5,108 bases of DNA from an uncultured Vogesella sp. (GCA_946479405.1 CAMLGD010000222.1:1-5108); one strand, 5' to 3'. Shown: positions 1-5,108, counted from the first letter of the stretch. A program made the numbers and translations. The notes: a model not told the origin generated them from the sequence alone.

Positions 1-39
1 AATTGGTCGTTGCTGCTGTTCATTGCGTGGCTCCTGTGA
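1..39 (+). CDS. Possible C-terminal tail of an upstream membrane protein (partial)
   Basis: From the first base, frame 1 reads NWSLLLFIAWLL and then TGA at 37-39. Eleven of these twelve residues are hydrophobic, aromatic or small, which resembles the end of a final transmembrane helix. The gene would run in the same direction as the LysR gene and end 86 bp before its ATG. Twelve codons are too few to prove coding, and no family can be named. The run could be chance in GC-rich DNA. Confidence 0.3.
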   Translation, partial: NWSLLLFIAWLL

Positions 40-60
40 GCGCGGGTTGATGGTGTTAGC

Positions 61-89
61 TTGCAATAGAACTGTAGGTGAGTTAAATC
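61..89 (+). promoter_or_regulatory. Weak candidate sigma-70 promoter of the LysR gene
   Basis: TTGCAA at 61-66 matches the -35 consensus at 4 of 6 positions. After a 16-bp spacer, TTAAAT at 83-88 matches the -10 consensus at 4 of 6. The -10 would lie inside the CRP-like palindrome at 77-92, so a factor bound there would be expected to repress rather than activate this promoter. Matches of this quality arise often by chance in this AT-richer stretch, so this is a suggestion only. Confidence 0.22.
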
Positions 90-92
90 ACA
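77..92. promoter_or_regulatory. CRP/Vfr-type palindromic operator candidate
   Basis: The sequence GGTGA-GTTAAA-TCACA matches the CRP core TGTGA-N6-TCACA at nine of ten conserved positions, with the correct 6-bp spacer. Its centre is about 41 bp upstream of the LysR ATG at 126. It does not fit the FNR consensus TTGAT-N4-ATCAA. A cyclic-AMP receptor protein family regulator is the best guess for the binding factor. Because the site is so close to the start codon, its effect depends on where transcription begins, which cannot be read from the sequence. Confidence 0.45.
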
Positions 93-125
93 TCTTTCTC
101 ACGTTAAGTTGAGTGTTTGTTAAAC

Positions 126-1043
126 ATGAGCAAGAAGGCATCCCTGAGCCAGGTCAGCGATTTCGATATCCGCCTGCTGCGCCTGTTCAAGACCGTGGCC
201 GAGTGTGGCGGCTTCTCGGCGGCGGAAAGCGTGCTGGGCATCAGCCGCTCGGCGATCAGCCTGCACATGGGCGACCTGGAAAAGCGCCTCGGCATCCGGC
301 TGTGCCAGCGCGGCCGTGCCGGCTTTGCGCTGACCGACGAGGGGCGCGAGGTGCTGCATGCCAGCCAGACCCTGCTGGCGGCCATCGAAGGCTTCCGCAG
401 CCAGGTGAACCAGCTGCACCAGCAGCTGCGCGGCGAGCTGAACATCGGCATCGTCAACAGCCTGGTCACGCAGTCGCGCATGCGCATCACCCAGGCGCTG
501 AGTGCGCTGAGCGAGCAGGGGCCGGGGGTGCGCATCAATATCGGCATGATGACGCCCAGCGATATCGAGTTGAAGGTGTTGGATGGCCAGCTGCATGTGG
601 GCGTGGTGCCGCTGGTCAGCCCGTTGGCAGGGCTGGATTACATCCCGCTGTACGACGAAGACTCGCTGCTGTACTGCAGCCAGGGCCACCCGCTGTTCTG
701 GCGTGCCGATGCCGATATCAGCGATGCCGACATCGCTGCCGCGCCAGCGGTGATACCGGGCTTTCGCCTGCCGCCGGAGGCGCAGCAGTGCCAGCAGAGG
801 CTGGGCGGCAGTGCGACTGCCAGCGACCGCGAGGGCATCGCCTTCCTGATCCTGACCGGGCGCTACATCGGCTACCTGCCGGACCACTTTGCCGCCAGCT
901 GGGTGGCGCAGGGCAAGCTGCGCGCCATCCGCCCGGCCGAGCTGCATTACCAGGTGCCGCTGACGGTGGCCACGCGCAAGGGGCGACGGCCTAACCTGGT
1001 GTTGGAGAAGTTCCTGCACGAGCTGGCGGTCAGCAACGACTGA
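126..1043 (+). CDS. LysR-type transcriptional regulator
   Basis: This is a 305-residue DNA-binding transcriptional regulator of usual LysR length. Residues about 13-72 form the winged helix-turn-helix: FDIRLLRLFKTVAE, then GGFSAAES, GISRSAISLHMGDLEKRLG and the family-typical RAGFALTDEGREVL. A linker helix (about 73-100) leads to the periplasmic-binding-protein-like effector domain. That domain begins at LRGELNIGIV (101-110), where many relatives have a G-x-L-x-I-G strand, and continues to the C-terminus. The effector is not evident. The ATG at 126 was chosen over an in-frame TTG at 117 because family members start just before the helix-turn-helix. Neither start has a good Shine-Dalgarno sequence, so translation may be weak or leaderless-like. 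The gene is probably monocistronic, since a terminator follows at 1072-1097. An FdsR-like role in controlling the nearby formate dehydrogenase operon is possible but unproven. The family call is firm and the target is unknown. Confidence 0.93.
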   Translation: MSKKASLSQVSDFDIRLLRLFKTVAECGGFSAAESVLGISRSAISLHMGDLEKRLGIRLCQRGRAGFALTDEGREVLHASQTLLAAIEGFRSQVNQLHQQLRGELNIGIVNSLVTQSRMRITQALSALSEQGPGVRINIGMMTPSDIELKVLDGQLHVGVVPLVSPLAGLDYIPLYDEDSLLYCSQGHPLFWRADADISDADIAAAPAVIPGFRLPPEAQQCQQRLGGSATASDREGIAFLILTGRYIGYLPDHFAASWVAQGKLRAIRPAELHYQVPLTVATRKGRRPNLVLEKFLHELAVSND

Positions 1044-1071
1044 CACGCGGCGTGCGGGCAGGGCGGCGGGC

Positions 1072-1097
1072 AAACGGCTATCGCCGCCGCCGTTTTT
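1072..1097 (+). terminator. Probable intrinsic terminator after the LysR gene
   Basis: AAACGGC (1072-1078) pairs with GCCGTTT (1089-1095) around a 10-nt loop and runs into a T tract (TTTTT, 1093-1097). It begins 28 bp after the LysR stop codon. A competing 7-bp GC stem is possible between GGCGGCG (1062-1068) and CGCCGCC (1082-1088). Either form ends close to the T tract. The short T run makes it a moderate rather than strong terminator. Confidence 0.6.
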
Positions 1098-1102
1098 ATC
1101 GC

Positions 1103-1116
1103 ATGCTGCGCAGCAT
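1103..1116. repeat. Perfect 14-bp palindrome upstream of the HD-GYP gene
   Basis: ATGCTGCGCAGCAT is its own reverse complement with no spacer. It lies 55 bp upstream of the ATG at 1171 and 6 bp before the 18-bp palindrome. As DNA it could be an operator for a dimeric regulator. As RNA it has no loop of its own, so only a shortened stem could form. Confidence 0.6.
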
Positions 1117-1122
1117 TGTCGT

Positions 1123-1140
1123 GCGGCCAACGTTGGCCGC
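1123..1140. repeat. Perfect 18-bp palindrome upstream of the HD-GYP gene
   Basis: GCGGCCAACGTTGGCCGC is a perfect palindrome centred on AACGTT, ending 30 bp before the ATG at 1171. No T tract follows it, so it is not an obvious terminator for the forward strand. It may be an operator controlling the HD-GYP gene or a hairpin in its leader. The function is not known from sequence. Confidence 0.65.
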
Positions 1141-1161
1141 GGCGACCGACTCATTCCATTC

Positions 1162-1167
1162 GGGAAG
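1162..1167 (+). promoter_or_regulatory. Ribosome binding site of the HD-GYP gene
   Basis: GGGAAG lies 3 nt before the ATG at 1171, slightly close but the only purine-rich motif in reach. It supports the chosen start. Confidence 0.5.
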
Positions 1168-1170
1168 CGC

Positions 1171-2514
1171 ATGGCTACCACCCTGAAACTGTCCGAACTC
1201 ATCAGCGCGCTCAGCTACGCGCTGGATATCACCGAGGGCCAGCCGGAAGGCCACTGCATCCGCAGTTGCTGGATAGGCATGCACATCGGCCAGGCACTGG
1301 GGCTGACGGCGCAGCAGTTGTGGGATCTGTACTACACCATCCTGCTGAAAGACCTGGGCTGCAGCAGCAACGCGGCGCGCATCAGCGAGCTGTACCTTAC
1401 CGACGACCGCCAGTTCAAGCAGGACTTCAAGCTGGTCGGCACCAGCCTGCCGCAGATGCTGGGCTTCGTGTTCAGCAACACCGGCACCCACGCCAGCAGC
1501 TGGCGTCAGCGTGCGCAATCCATCCTCAATGTGCTGCGCCACGGCAAGGAAATGGCCGACGAGCTGATCAACACCCGCTGCCATCGCGGTGCCGACATCG
1601 CGCGCCAGCTGCGTTTCAACGACAACGTGGCCGCCGGCATTCAGGCGCTGGACGAGCACTGGGATGGCTCCGGCCGGCCACTGGGGCTGCTGGGCGAGAG
1701 CATTCCGTTATTGTCTCGCATTGCGCTGCTGGCGCAGGTGCTGGATGTGTTCCATGTCACCCACGGCCGCCATGCCGCACTGGCCGAGGTGCAGTCGCGC
1801 ACCGGCAGCTGGTTCGACCCGCAGCTGGTGGCGGTGATCGGCCAGCTGGGCGCCAGTGCACCGTTCTGGCAGCAGCTGGAAGCCGACGATATCGATCAGG
1901 CGGTGCTGGCGCTGGAGCCGGCACAGTTTGCGGTGCCGCTGGACGAGGACTACATGGATGAGATCGCGGAAGGCTTTGGCCAGGTGGTGGATTCCAAAAG
2001 CCCGTTTACCGCCGGCCACAGCCAGCGCGTTGGCCATTACGCCGACTGCATCGCCGCCGAGCTGGGCATGGCACCGGCACGGCGTCGCTGGCTGAAACGC
2101 GCTGCCTTGCTGCACGACGTGGGCAAGCTGGGGGTCAGCAACACCATCCTCGACAAACCGGGCAAGCTGGACGCCGACGAATGGGCGGCAGTGCAGCGCC
2201 ATGCCGGTTACACCGAATCCATCCTCGAGCGCATCGGGCACTTTGCCGAAATGGCGCGGGTGGCCGGCGCGCACCACGAAAAGCTGGACGGCAGCGGCTA
2301 CCCGCGCGGGTTGGCCGCCGACGCCATTGCACTGGAAACCCGCATCATCACCACCGCCGACATTTTTGACGCCATCAATGCCGAGCGCCCGTACCACCCG
2401 GCCACGCCGGTGGCCAAAACGCTGGGCATCATGCGGCAGCACCTGCACAGCGCCATCGACGCCGACTGCTTTGCCGCGCTGGAGCGGGTGCTGCGCGCCG
2501 AAGGGGCGTTCTAG
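1171..2514 (+). CDS. Tandem HD-GYP domain protein (probable cyclic-di-GMP phosphodiesterase)
   Basis: This is a 447-residue soluble protein with no signal peptide or membrane segment visible. The C-terminal half (about 258-445) is a complete HD-GYP phosphohydrolase domain. It contains H283 in AGHSQRVGHYA, the HD pair H315-D316 with K319 in LLHDVGKLG, H344 in RHAGY, HH at 368-369, the signature DGSGYPRG (373-380) and D397 in TTADIFDA. HD-GYP enzymes hydrolyse cyclic-di-GMP through two or three metal ions, and the ligands expected for that are present. The N-terminal half (about 7-205) appears to be a second, degenerate copy. LLHDVGK becomes LLKDLGC (59-64), and HHEKLDGSGYPRGL becomes DEHWDGSGRPLGL (161-173), followed by LSRIALLAQVLDVF, which parallels RIITTADIFDA. 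It has lost the HD histidine and the GYP tyrosine, so it is probably a sensory or regulatory domain. The gene appears monocistronic, and no forward terminator is clear after its TAG stop. Family call sure; activity inferred. Confidence 0.92.
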   Translation: MATTLKLSELISALSYALDITEGQPEGHCIRSCWIGMHIGQALGLTAQQLWDLYYTILLKDLGCSSNAARISELYLTDDRQFKQDFKLVGTSLPQMLGFVFSNTGTHASSWRQRAQSILNVLRHGKEMADELINTRCHRGADIARQLRFNDNVAAGIQALDEHWDGSGRPLGLLGESIPLLSRIALLAQVLDVFHVTHGRHAALAEVQSRTGSWFDPQLVAVIGQLGASAPFWQQLEADDIDQAVLALEPAQFAVPLDEDYMDEIAEGFGQVVDSKSPFTAGHSQRVGHYADCIAAELGMAPARRRWLKRAALLHDVGKLGVSNTILDKPGKLDADEWAAVQRHAGYTESILERIGHFAEMARVAGAHHEKLDGSGYPRGLAADAIALETRIITTADIFDAINAERPYHPATPVAKTLGIMRQHLHSAIDADCFAALERVLRAEGAF

Positions 2515-2542
2515 GGCGTCTGCGCAAACTGGACGGTCGCGT

Positions 2543-2674
2543 ATGGAAAGCCCCGGCTTCAACGACGATACCGACCGGGTGGTGCTGTGCTATCCCTTGG
2601 TATGGTGAAAGCGCGACCTGGCGGCCATCCTCGCCTGTTACCACTTGGACATCGAAGACCACGATCAGTGGTAG
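2543..2674 (+). pseudogene. Small coding-like frame interrupted by an in-frame TGA
   Basis: From ATG 2543, a single frame reads 21 codons (MESPGFNDDTDRVV, then LCYPLVW) to TGA at 2606-2608. It continues in the same frame as KRDLAAILACYHLDIEDHDQ-W to TAG at 2672-2674. Third positions are nearly all G or C, and the residues are a balanced protein-like mix, unlike the R/P-rich shadow frames nearby. This suggests the two halves were one small protein of about 43 residues, or the remnant of a longer one, now interrupted by a nonsense codon. A GGACGG stretch about 6 nt before the ATG is a weak ribosome site. No family is recognised. Alternatives are a sequencing error, a genuine 21-residue peptide, or chance. 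Selenocysteine decoding is unlikely because no convincing SECIS-like hairpin follows the TGA. Confidence 0.3.
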
Positions 2675-2784
2675 AACCGGGGCTCGTCGCGCCGAGCTGC
2701 AGCAAGGCGCGGCTGGCGTATGCCGACCGCAGCCGCGTGCATGGTGTACTGCCTTCATTCAGAACCAGCTGGGGTTGTTGGTGT

Positions 2785-2810
2785 GGCGCGGGGTATGGAC
2801 GGCTTGATGC
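2785..2810 (+). repeat. Imperfect direct repeat, copy 1
   Basis: This 26-bp segment, starting GGCGCGG and ending GGCTTGATGC, is identical at 22 of 26 positions to 2897-2922. ACCAGCTGG lies upstream of both copies: 12 bp away here (2764-2772), and overlapping the start of copy 2 (2890-2898). The pair may be a decayed duplication. Confidence 0.45.
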
Positions 2811-2861
2811 AATAGCGGGTGGCGGCAGGGGCGGCATGGCTTCGGCGCTGGCACCGCGGGC

Positions 2862-2888
2862 CTTGCTGCTGATTGTGCCGGCAGCAAG
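2862..2888. other. 8-bp inverted repeat (hairpin)
   Basis: CTTGCTGC (2862-2869) pairs with GCAGCAAG (2881-2888) around an 11-nt loop. No T tract follows on either strand, so it is not a standard terminator. It may be a chance dyad. Confidence 0.3.
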
Positions 2889-2896
2889 TACCAGCT

Positions 2897-2922
2897 GGCG
2901 CGGTGCATGGGTGGCTTGATGC
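2897..2922 (+). repeat. Imperfect direct repeat, copy 2
   Basis: Partner of 2785-2810, with four mismatches over 26 bp. The flanking ACCAGCTGG runs directly into this copy, so a 12-bp insertion in copy 1 or deletion in copy 2 separates the two. Confidence 0.45.
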
Positions 2923-2957
2923 CGCTGTACACCGGCGGTGTGCGGCCAACAGTAGCA

Positions 2958-2978
2958 GGGTGGCCGCCGTGGCCACCC
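2958..2978 (-). terminator. Hairpin after fdsD, possible terminator without a T tract
   Basis: GGGTGGCC (2958-2965) and GGCCACCC (2971-2978) form a perfect 8-bp GC-rich stem with a 5-nt loop. It begins 9 bp beyond the fdsD stop codon in the direction of transcription. The position fits an end-of-operon structure, but no U run follows on the reverse strand, so it may instead protect the 3' end of the transcript or be inactive. It also lies between converging genes and could act on read-through from either side. Confidence 0.4.
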
Positions 2979-2987
2979 CGCCGTCAA

Positions 2988-3218
2988 CTAGTGCGCTGCC
3001 GGTTGCCAGCTGTCGTCGGCCTGCAGCGCCTCGCGCACGATGGGGCTGAGGTTGGCCGCATCCTGCTGCAGGATCTGCTGTAGCGCGCGGCGCATGCGTG
3101 GCTCCCAGAAACGCTGGATGTGCAGGCTAATACCGGCCAGTGCTTCCTGGTGATCCGGCATCGCTTCGAAGAAGCTGCCGATCTGGTTGGCCATGTGGGT
3201 CAGGTGTTGGTTGTCCAT
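2988..3218 (-). CDS. fdsD: NAD-dependent formate dehydrogenase delta subunit
   Basis: This is a 76-residue small subunit of the soluble molybdenum-containing, NAD-linked formate dehydrogenase. The family pattern is clear: HMANQIGSFFEAMPDHQEAL (residues 8-27), then GISLHIQRFWEPRMRRAL (29-46), with a variable tail ending DDSWQPAAH. The length is normal for the family. The delta subunit is needed for full activity or assembly of the FdsABG enzyme in known systems, though its exact role is less clear than that of FdhD. The start is ATG at 3218-3216, 14 nt after the fdhD stop and preceded by a weak GAGAA ribosome site at 3228-3224. The reading frame stays open far upstream, but only this start gives the family N-terminus. 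It is the last gene of the operon and ends at TAG 2990-2988. Confidence 0.9.
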   Translation of the reverse strand: MDNQHLTHMANQIGSFFEAMPDHQEALAGISLHIQRFWEPRMRRALQQILQQDAANLSPIVREALQADDSWQPAAH

Positions 3219-3232
3219 GAGCGTTCTCGGGG

Positions 3233-4078
3233 TCAATCGCAGGAGGAGTCGGGGGCGGCGGCGCGGATGCGCTCGGCGTGGCTGTAGGCCACCCAGCGTT
3301 CGGGGCGGGCAAAGCCGATCAGGCACAGCCCGGCCGCCTGCGCCAGCTCGGTGGCCAGCCGGGTGGGGGCGGAGATCGCCACCAGGCAGCCAAAGCCGGC
3401 GGTGACGGTTTTCTGCACCATTTCCATGCTGGCGCGGCTGGTCACCACCACAAAGCCGTCCAGCGTGGCGGGGCGCGATTTCAGCACCGCGCCGATCAGC
3501 TTGTCCAGCGCATTGTGGCGGCCAACGTCTTCGCGCACTACGCGGATGCTGCCATCGTCGCCGCACCAGGCGGCGGCGTGGGTGGCACCGGTCAGCTGTT
3601 GCAGCGTCTGGTGCTGGCGCAGCTCGGTCAGCGCGCGGCGGATGGCTGCCTCGTGCACCACGCCGGGGTGGGGCAGCGGCGGCAGCGGCCGCACGGCGTG
3701 CGCCAGGCTTTCGGTACCACACAGGCCGCAACCGGTGCGGCCGGTGAGGTTGCGGCGCATTTCTTTCAGGCGGGCAAAGCGGGCGCTGGCGATCTCCAGC
3801 TTGACGGTGATGCCGTCGCAGCCGCTTTCCTGCTGGATGTCGAACACCTCTTGCACGCTGTCGACGATGCCTTCGCTCAGCGCAAAGCCGAGCGCGAAGT
3901 CTTCCAGGTCCAGCGGCGTCGCCAGCATCACTGCGTGCGAGACGCCGTTGAACTCCAGCGCCACTGGCAGTTCTTCTGCCAGCGTGTCCTGCTGTGTGCT
4001 CACCGCGCCAGCCTGCCAGGTTTGTACCCGGCAGTGACTGGCGCCGGCGGGGGCGGGTGGTTGTTCCGGTGCCATCAT
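3233..4078 (-). CDS. fdhD: Formate dehydrogenase accessory sulfurtransferase FdhD (FdsC)
   Basis: This 281-residue cytoplasmic chaperone is of normal family length. FdhD proteins take sulfur from a cysteine desulfurase and pass it to the bis-molybdopterin guanine dinucleotide cofactor, which activates formate dehydrogenase. The catalytic CxxC is present as GRTGCGLCGTE (C117 and C120). Other family blocks are EELPVALEFNG (35-45), LDLEDFALGFALSEGIV (56-72), VREDVGRHNALDKLIG (181-196) and VVVTSRASMEMVQK (210-223). The N-terminal 25 or so residues and the SSCD end are variable. The start ATG (4078-4076) overlaps the fdsA stop in an ATGA junction, with AGAAGG six bases upstream. A second ATG follows immediately, so the true start could be one residue later. 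Its place between fdsA and fdsD matches fdsC of known fds operons, and translational coupling to fdsA is likely. Confidence 0.96.
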   Translation of the reverse strand: MMAPEQPPAPAGASHCRVQTWQAGAVSTQQDTLAEELPVALEFNGVSHAVMLATPLDLEDFALGFALSEGIVDSVQEVFDIQQESGCDGITVKLEIASARFARLKEMRRNLTGRTGCGLCGTESLAHAVRPLPPLPHPGVVHEAAIRRALTELRQHQTLQQLTGATHAAAWCGDDGSIRVVREDVGRHNALDKLIGAVLKSRPATLDGFVVVTSRASMEMVQKTVTAGFGCLVAISAPTRLATELAQAAGLCLIGFARPERWVAYSHAERIRAAAPDSSCD

Positions 4079-5108
4079 GCCTTACCTTCTGGGCCGCCTG
4101 CCTGCTCCAGCAGCTCAAGCTGGGTGCGGTTGAAGCGCTGGTAGTCCTGCTGCCATTCCGACGGCTGCGTCACCGGCAGTACCTGTACCGCAGTCACCTT
4201 GTATTCCGGGCAGTTGGTGGCCCAGTCCGAGTTGTCGGTGGTGATCACGTTGGCGCCGGATTCCGGGAAGTGGAAGGTGGTGTACACCACGCCCGGCTGC
4301 ATGCGCTCGCTGACCTTGGCGTGCAGCACCGTCTCGCCGGCACGGCTGGTCACCGCCACGCTGTCGCCATCCTTGATGCCGCGCTCCTCGGCGTCGTGCG
4401 GATGAATCTCCAGCACGTCTTCCGGATGCCACATGCTGTTGGCGGTGCGGCGGGTCTGGGCGCCGACGTTGTACTGCGACAGGATGCGGCCGGTGGTGAG
4501 GATCAGCGGGAAGCGCCGGTTCACCTTTTCATCGGTGGCGATGTACTGGGTGACGAAGAACTTGCCCTTGCCGCGCACGAAACCGTCGATGTGCATGGTC
4601 GGGGTGCCATCCGGCGCGTCGTCGTTGCACGGCCACTGCACGCTGCCGTGCTTGTCGATCTTCTCGTAGCTGACACCGGCAAAGCTCGGTGTCAGACGGG
4701 CGATCTCGTCCATGATCTGCGACGGATGGGTGTAGTCCATCTTCATGCCCAGGGCGTTGGCCAAGAGCTGGGTGACTTCCCAGTCGGCGTACTTGGCCAA
4801 GGGTTTCATCACCTGGCGCACGCGCGAGATGCGGCGCTCGGCGTTGGTGAAGGTGCCGTCCTTTTCCAGGAACGACGAGCCCGGCAGGAACACGTGCGCG
4901 TACTTGGCGGTTTCGTTGAGGAAGATGTCCTGCACCACGATGCATTCCATTGCCGACAGCGCGGCGGTGACGTGCTGAGTGTTGGGGTCGGACTGCACGA
5001 TGTCCTCGCCTTCGCAGTACAGCCCCATGAAGCTGCCGGACAGTGCGGCGTCGAACATGTTCGGGATGCGCAGGCCCGGTTCCGGGTCCAGCGTCACGCC
5101 CCACGCCT
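4075..5108 (-). CDS. fdsA: NAD-dependent formate dehydrogenase alpha (molybdopterin) subunit, C-terminal part
   Basis: This is the last 343 residues of the catalytic subunit that oxidises formate to CO2. The N-terminal part, with the iron-sulfur clusters and the active-site cysteine, lies beyond the right edge. The frame is open to the window end, so the GTG at 5097 is an internal valine, not a start. Numbering from that valine, 20-115 is the end of the molybdopterin oxidoreductase domain (GEDIVQSDPNTQHV, VQDIFLNETAKYAHVFLPG, LEKDGTFTNAERRIS). Residues about 195-306 form the C-terminal dinucleotide-binding domain: FPLILTTGRILSQYNVGAQ, then VYTTFHFPESGANVITTDNS and DWATNCPEYKVTAVQV. These blocks, with fdhD and fdsD following, identify the cytoplasmic FdsA type rather than the selenocysteine FdhF or the membrane-bound FdnG type, although those are distant relatives. 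The upstream genes fdsG and fdsB are expected beyond the window. The stop TGA overlaps the fdhD start. Confidence 0.95.
   Translation of the reverse strand, partial: AWGVTLDPEPGLRIPNMFDAALSGSFMGLYCEGEDIVQSDPNTQHVTAALSAMECIVVQDIFLNETAKYAHVFLPGSSFLEKDGTFTNAERRISRVRQVMKPLAKYADWEVTQLLANALGMKMDYTHPSQIMDEIARLTPSFAGVSYEKIDKHGSVQWPCNDDAPDGTPTMHIDGFVRGKGKFFVTQYIATDEKVNRRFPLILTTGRILSQYNVGAQTRRTANSMWHPEDVLEIHPHDAEERGIKDGDSVAVTSRAGETVLHAKVSERMQPGVVYTTFHFPESGANVITTDNSDWATNCPEYKVTAVQVLPVTQPSEWQQDYQRFNRTQLELLEQAGGPEGKA
4085..4090 (-). promoter_or_regulatory. Ribosome binding site of fdhD inside the end of fdsA
   Basis: Reverse-strand AGAAGG lies six bases before the ATG at 4078. It sits within the last codons of fdsA and fixes the fdhD start at the ATGA overlap. 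Confidence 0.65.

Larger units (their letters stand above)
2515..2987. other. 473-bp gap between convergent genes; no intact gene recognised
   Basis: This region lies between the end of the HD-GYP gene and the end of fdsD. Both strands hold open frames of 70-140 codons, but their translations are rich in R, P, A and G with no domain and are typical of chance frames in GC-rich DNA. Things that can be pointed to inside it are a 43-codon coding-like frame broken by a TGA (2543-2674), an imperfect 26-bp direct repeat (2785-2810 and 2897-2922), and hairpins at 2862-2888 and 2958-2978. It may be a decayed gene. Confidence 0.6.

Noticed and set aside
117..125. TTG at 117 as the LysR start
   Set aside because: It adds only three residues and has no ribosome site. 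The ATG at 126 is the simpler start, although TTG cannot be fully excluded.
113..1202. Long open frames overlapping the LysR gene on both strands (113-994 forward and 120-1202 reverse)
   Set aside because: Their translations are rich in R, A, P, Q and H without domain motifs. The LysR frame explains the region with a full family match.
1708..2562. Reverse-strand open frame opposite the HD-GYP gene
   Set aside because: It is an antisense shadow of a gene with conserved catalytic motifs and shows no recognisable domain.
2606..2608. TGA read as selenocysteine, suggested by the nearby formate dehydrogenase genes
   Set aside because: Only a 4-bp GGCG/CGCC stem follows, without a SECIS-like loop. 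The frame is not a formate dehydrogenase, and the adjacent Fds enzyme type uses cysteine.
2940..2950. GTGCGGCCAAC shared with 1121-1131, and GCGGCCAACG again inside fdhD
   Set aside because: A match of 10-11 bp is weak in GC-rich DNA, and the fdhD copy is explained by the conserved DVGRHN codons. It would matter only if the motif proves over-represented genome-wide.
2559..2987. Reverse-strand 142-codon frame filling the gap, and forward 110-codon frame 2587-2919
   Set aside because: Both have poor composition for a protein, no motif and no good ribosome site, and they overlap each other. Chance frames are common at this GC content.
3278..4144. Forward open frames opposite fdhD
   Set aside because: They are antisense to a well-supported fdhD gene with its CxxC motif, and their translations lack any family pattern.
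1..5108. tRNA, rRNA, CRISPR, insertion sequence or phage features
   Set aside because: No regularly spaced repeats, transposase motifs, terminal inverted repeats or RNA-gene landmarks were found on either strand.

Overview
The window is GC-rich DNA with the codon use of a proteobacterium. The gene content suggests a beta-proteobacterium, possibly of the Chromobacterium/Vogesella type. That placement is inferred from protein style and GC-rich third codon positions, not from a marker gene.

Layout. Positions 1-39 may hold the last 12 codons of an upstream membrane protein (weak call). A LysR-type regulator runs forward at 126-1043. Its leader carries a near-consensus CRP-type palindrome and two further dyads. 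A probable intrinsic terminator (1072-1097) and two adjacent perfect palindromes (14 and 18 bp) lie between it and the next gene. A forward tandem HD-GYP protein follows at 1171-2514: its C-terminal domain looks catalytically complete and its N-terminal domain is degenerate. A 473-bp stretch without a convincing intact gene (2515-2987) separates it from a convergent reverse-strand operon. That stretch holds a coding-like 43-codon frame broken by one TGA, an imperfect 26-bp direct repeat and two hairpins. The reverse-strand operon is the 3' end of an NAD-linked, cytoplasmic molybdenum formate dehydrogenase cluster: fdsA (C-terminal part only, entering from the right edge), fdhD/fdsC and fdsD.

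How the genes fit together. FdsA is the catalytic molybdopterin subunit that oxidises formate to CO2. FdhD supplies the sulfur needed to activate its molybdenum centre, and FdsD is the small delta subunit. The tight spacing (4-nt overlap, then a 14-nt gap) indicates one transcript in the order A-C-D, the known fds order. The HD-GYP protein belongs to cyclic-di-GMP turnover or sensing, and nothing in the sequence links it to formate metabolism. The LysR regulator could control the fds operon, as FdsR does in other beta-proteobacteria, but it is not divergent from it here, so its target is unknown.

No tRNA, rRNA, CRISPR array, insertion sequence or phage gene was seen. Most of the window is ordinary chromosomal content. 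The items most worth a second look are the paired palindromes before the HD-GYP gene, the broken small frame at 2543-2674, and the degenerate N-terminal HD-GYP domain.
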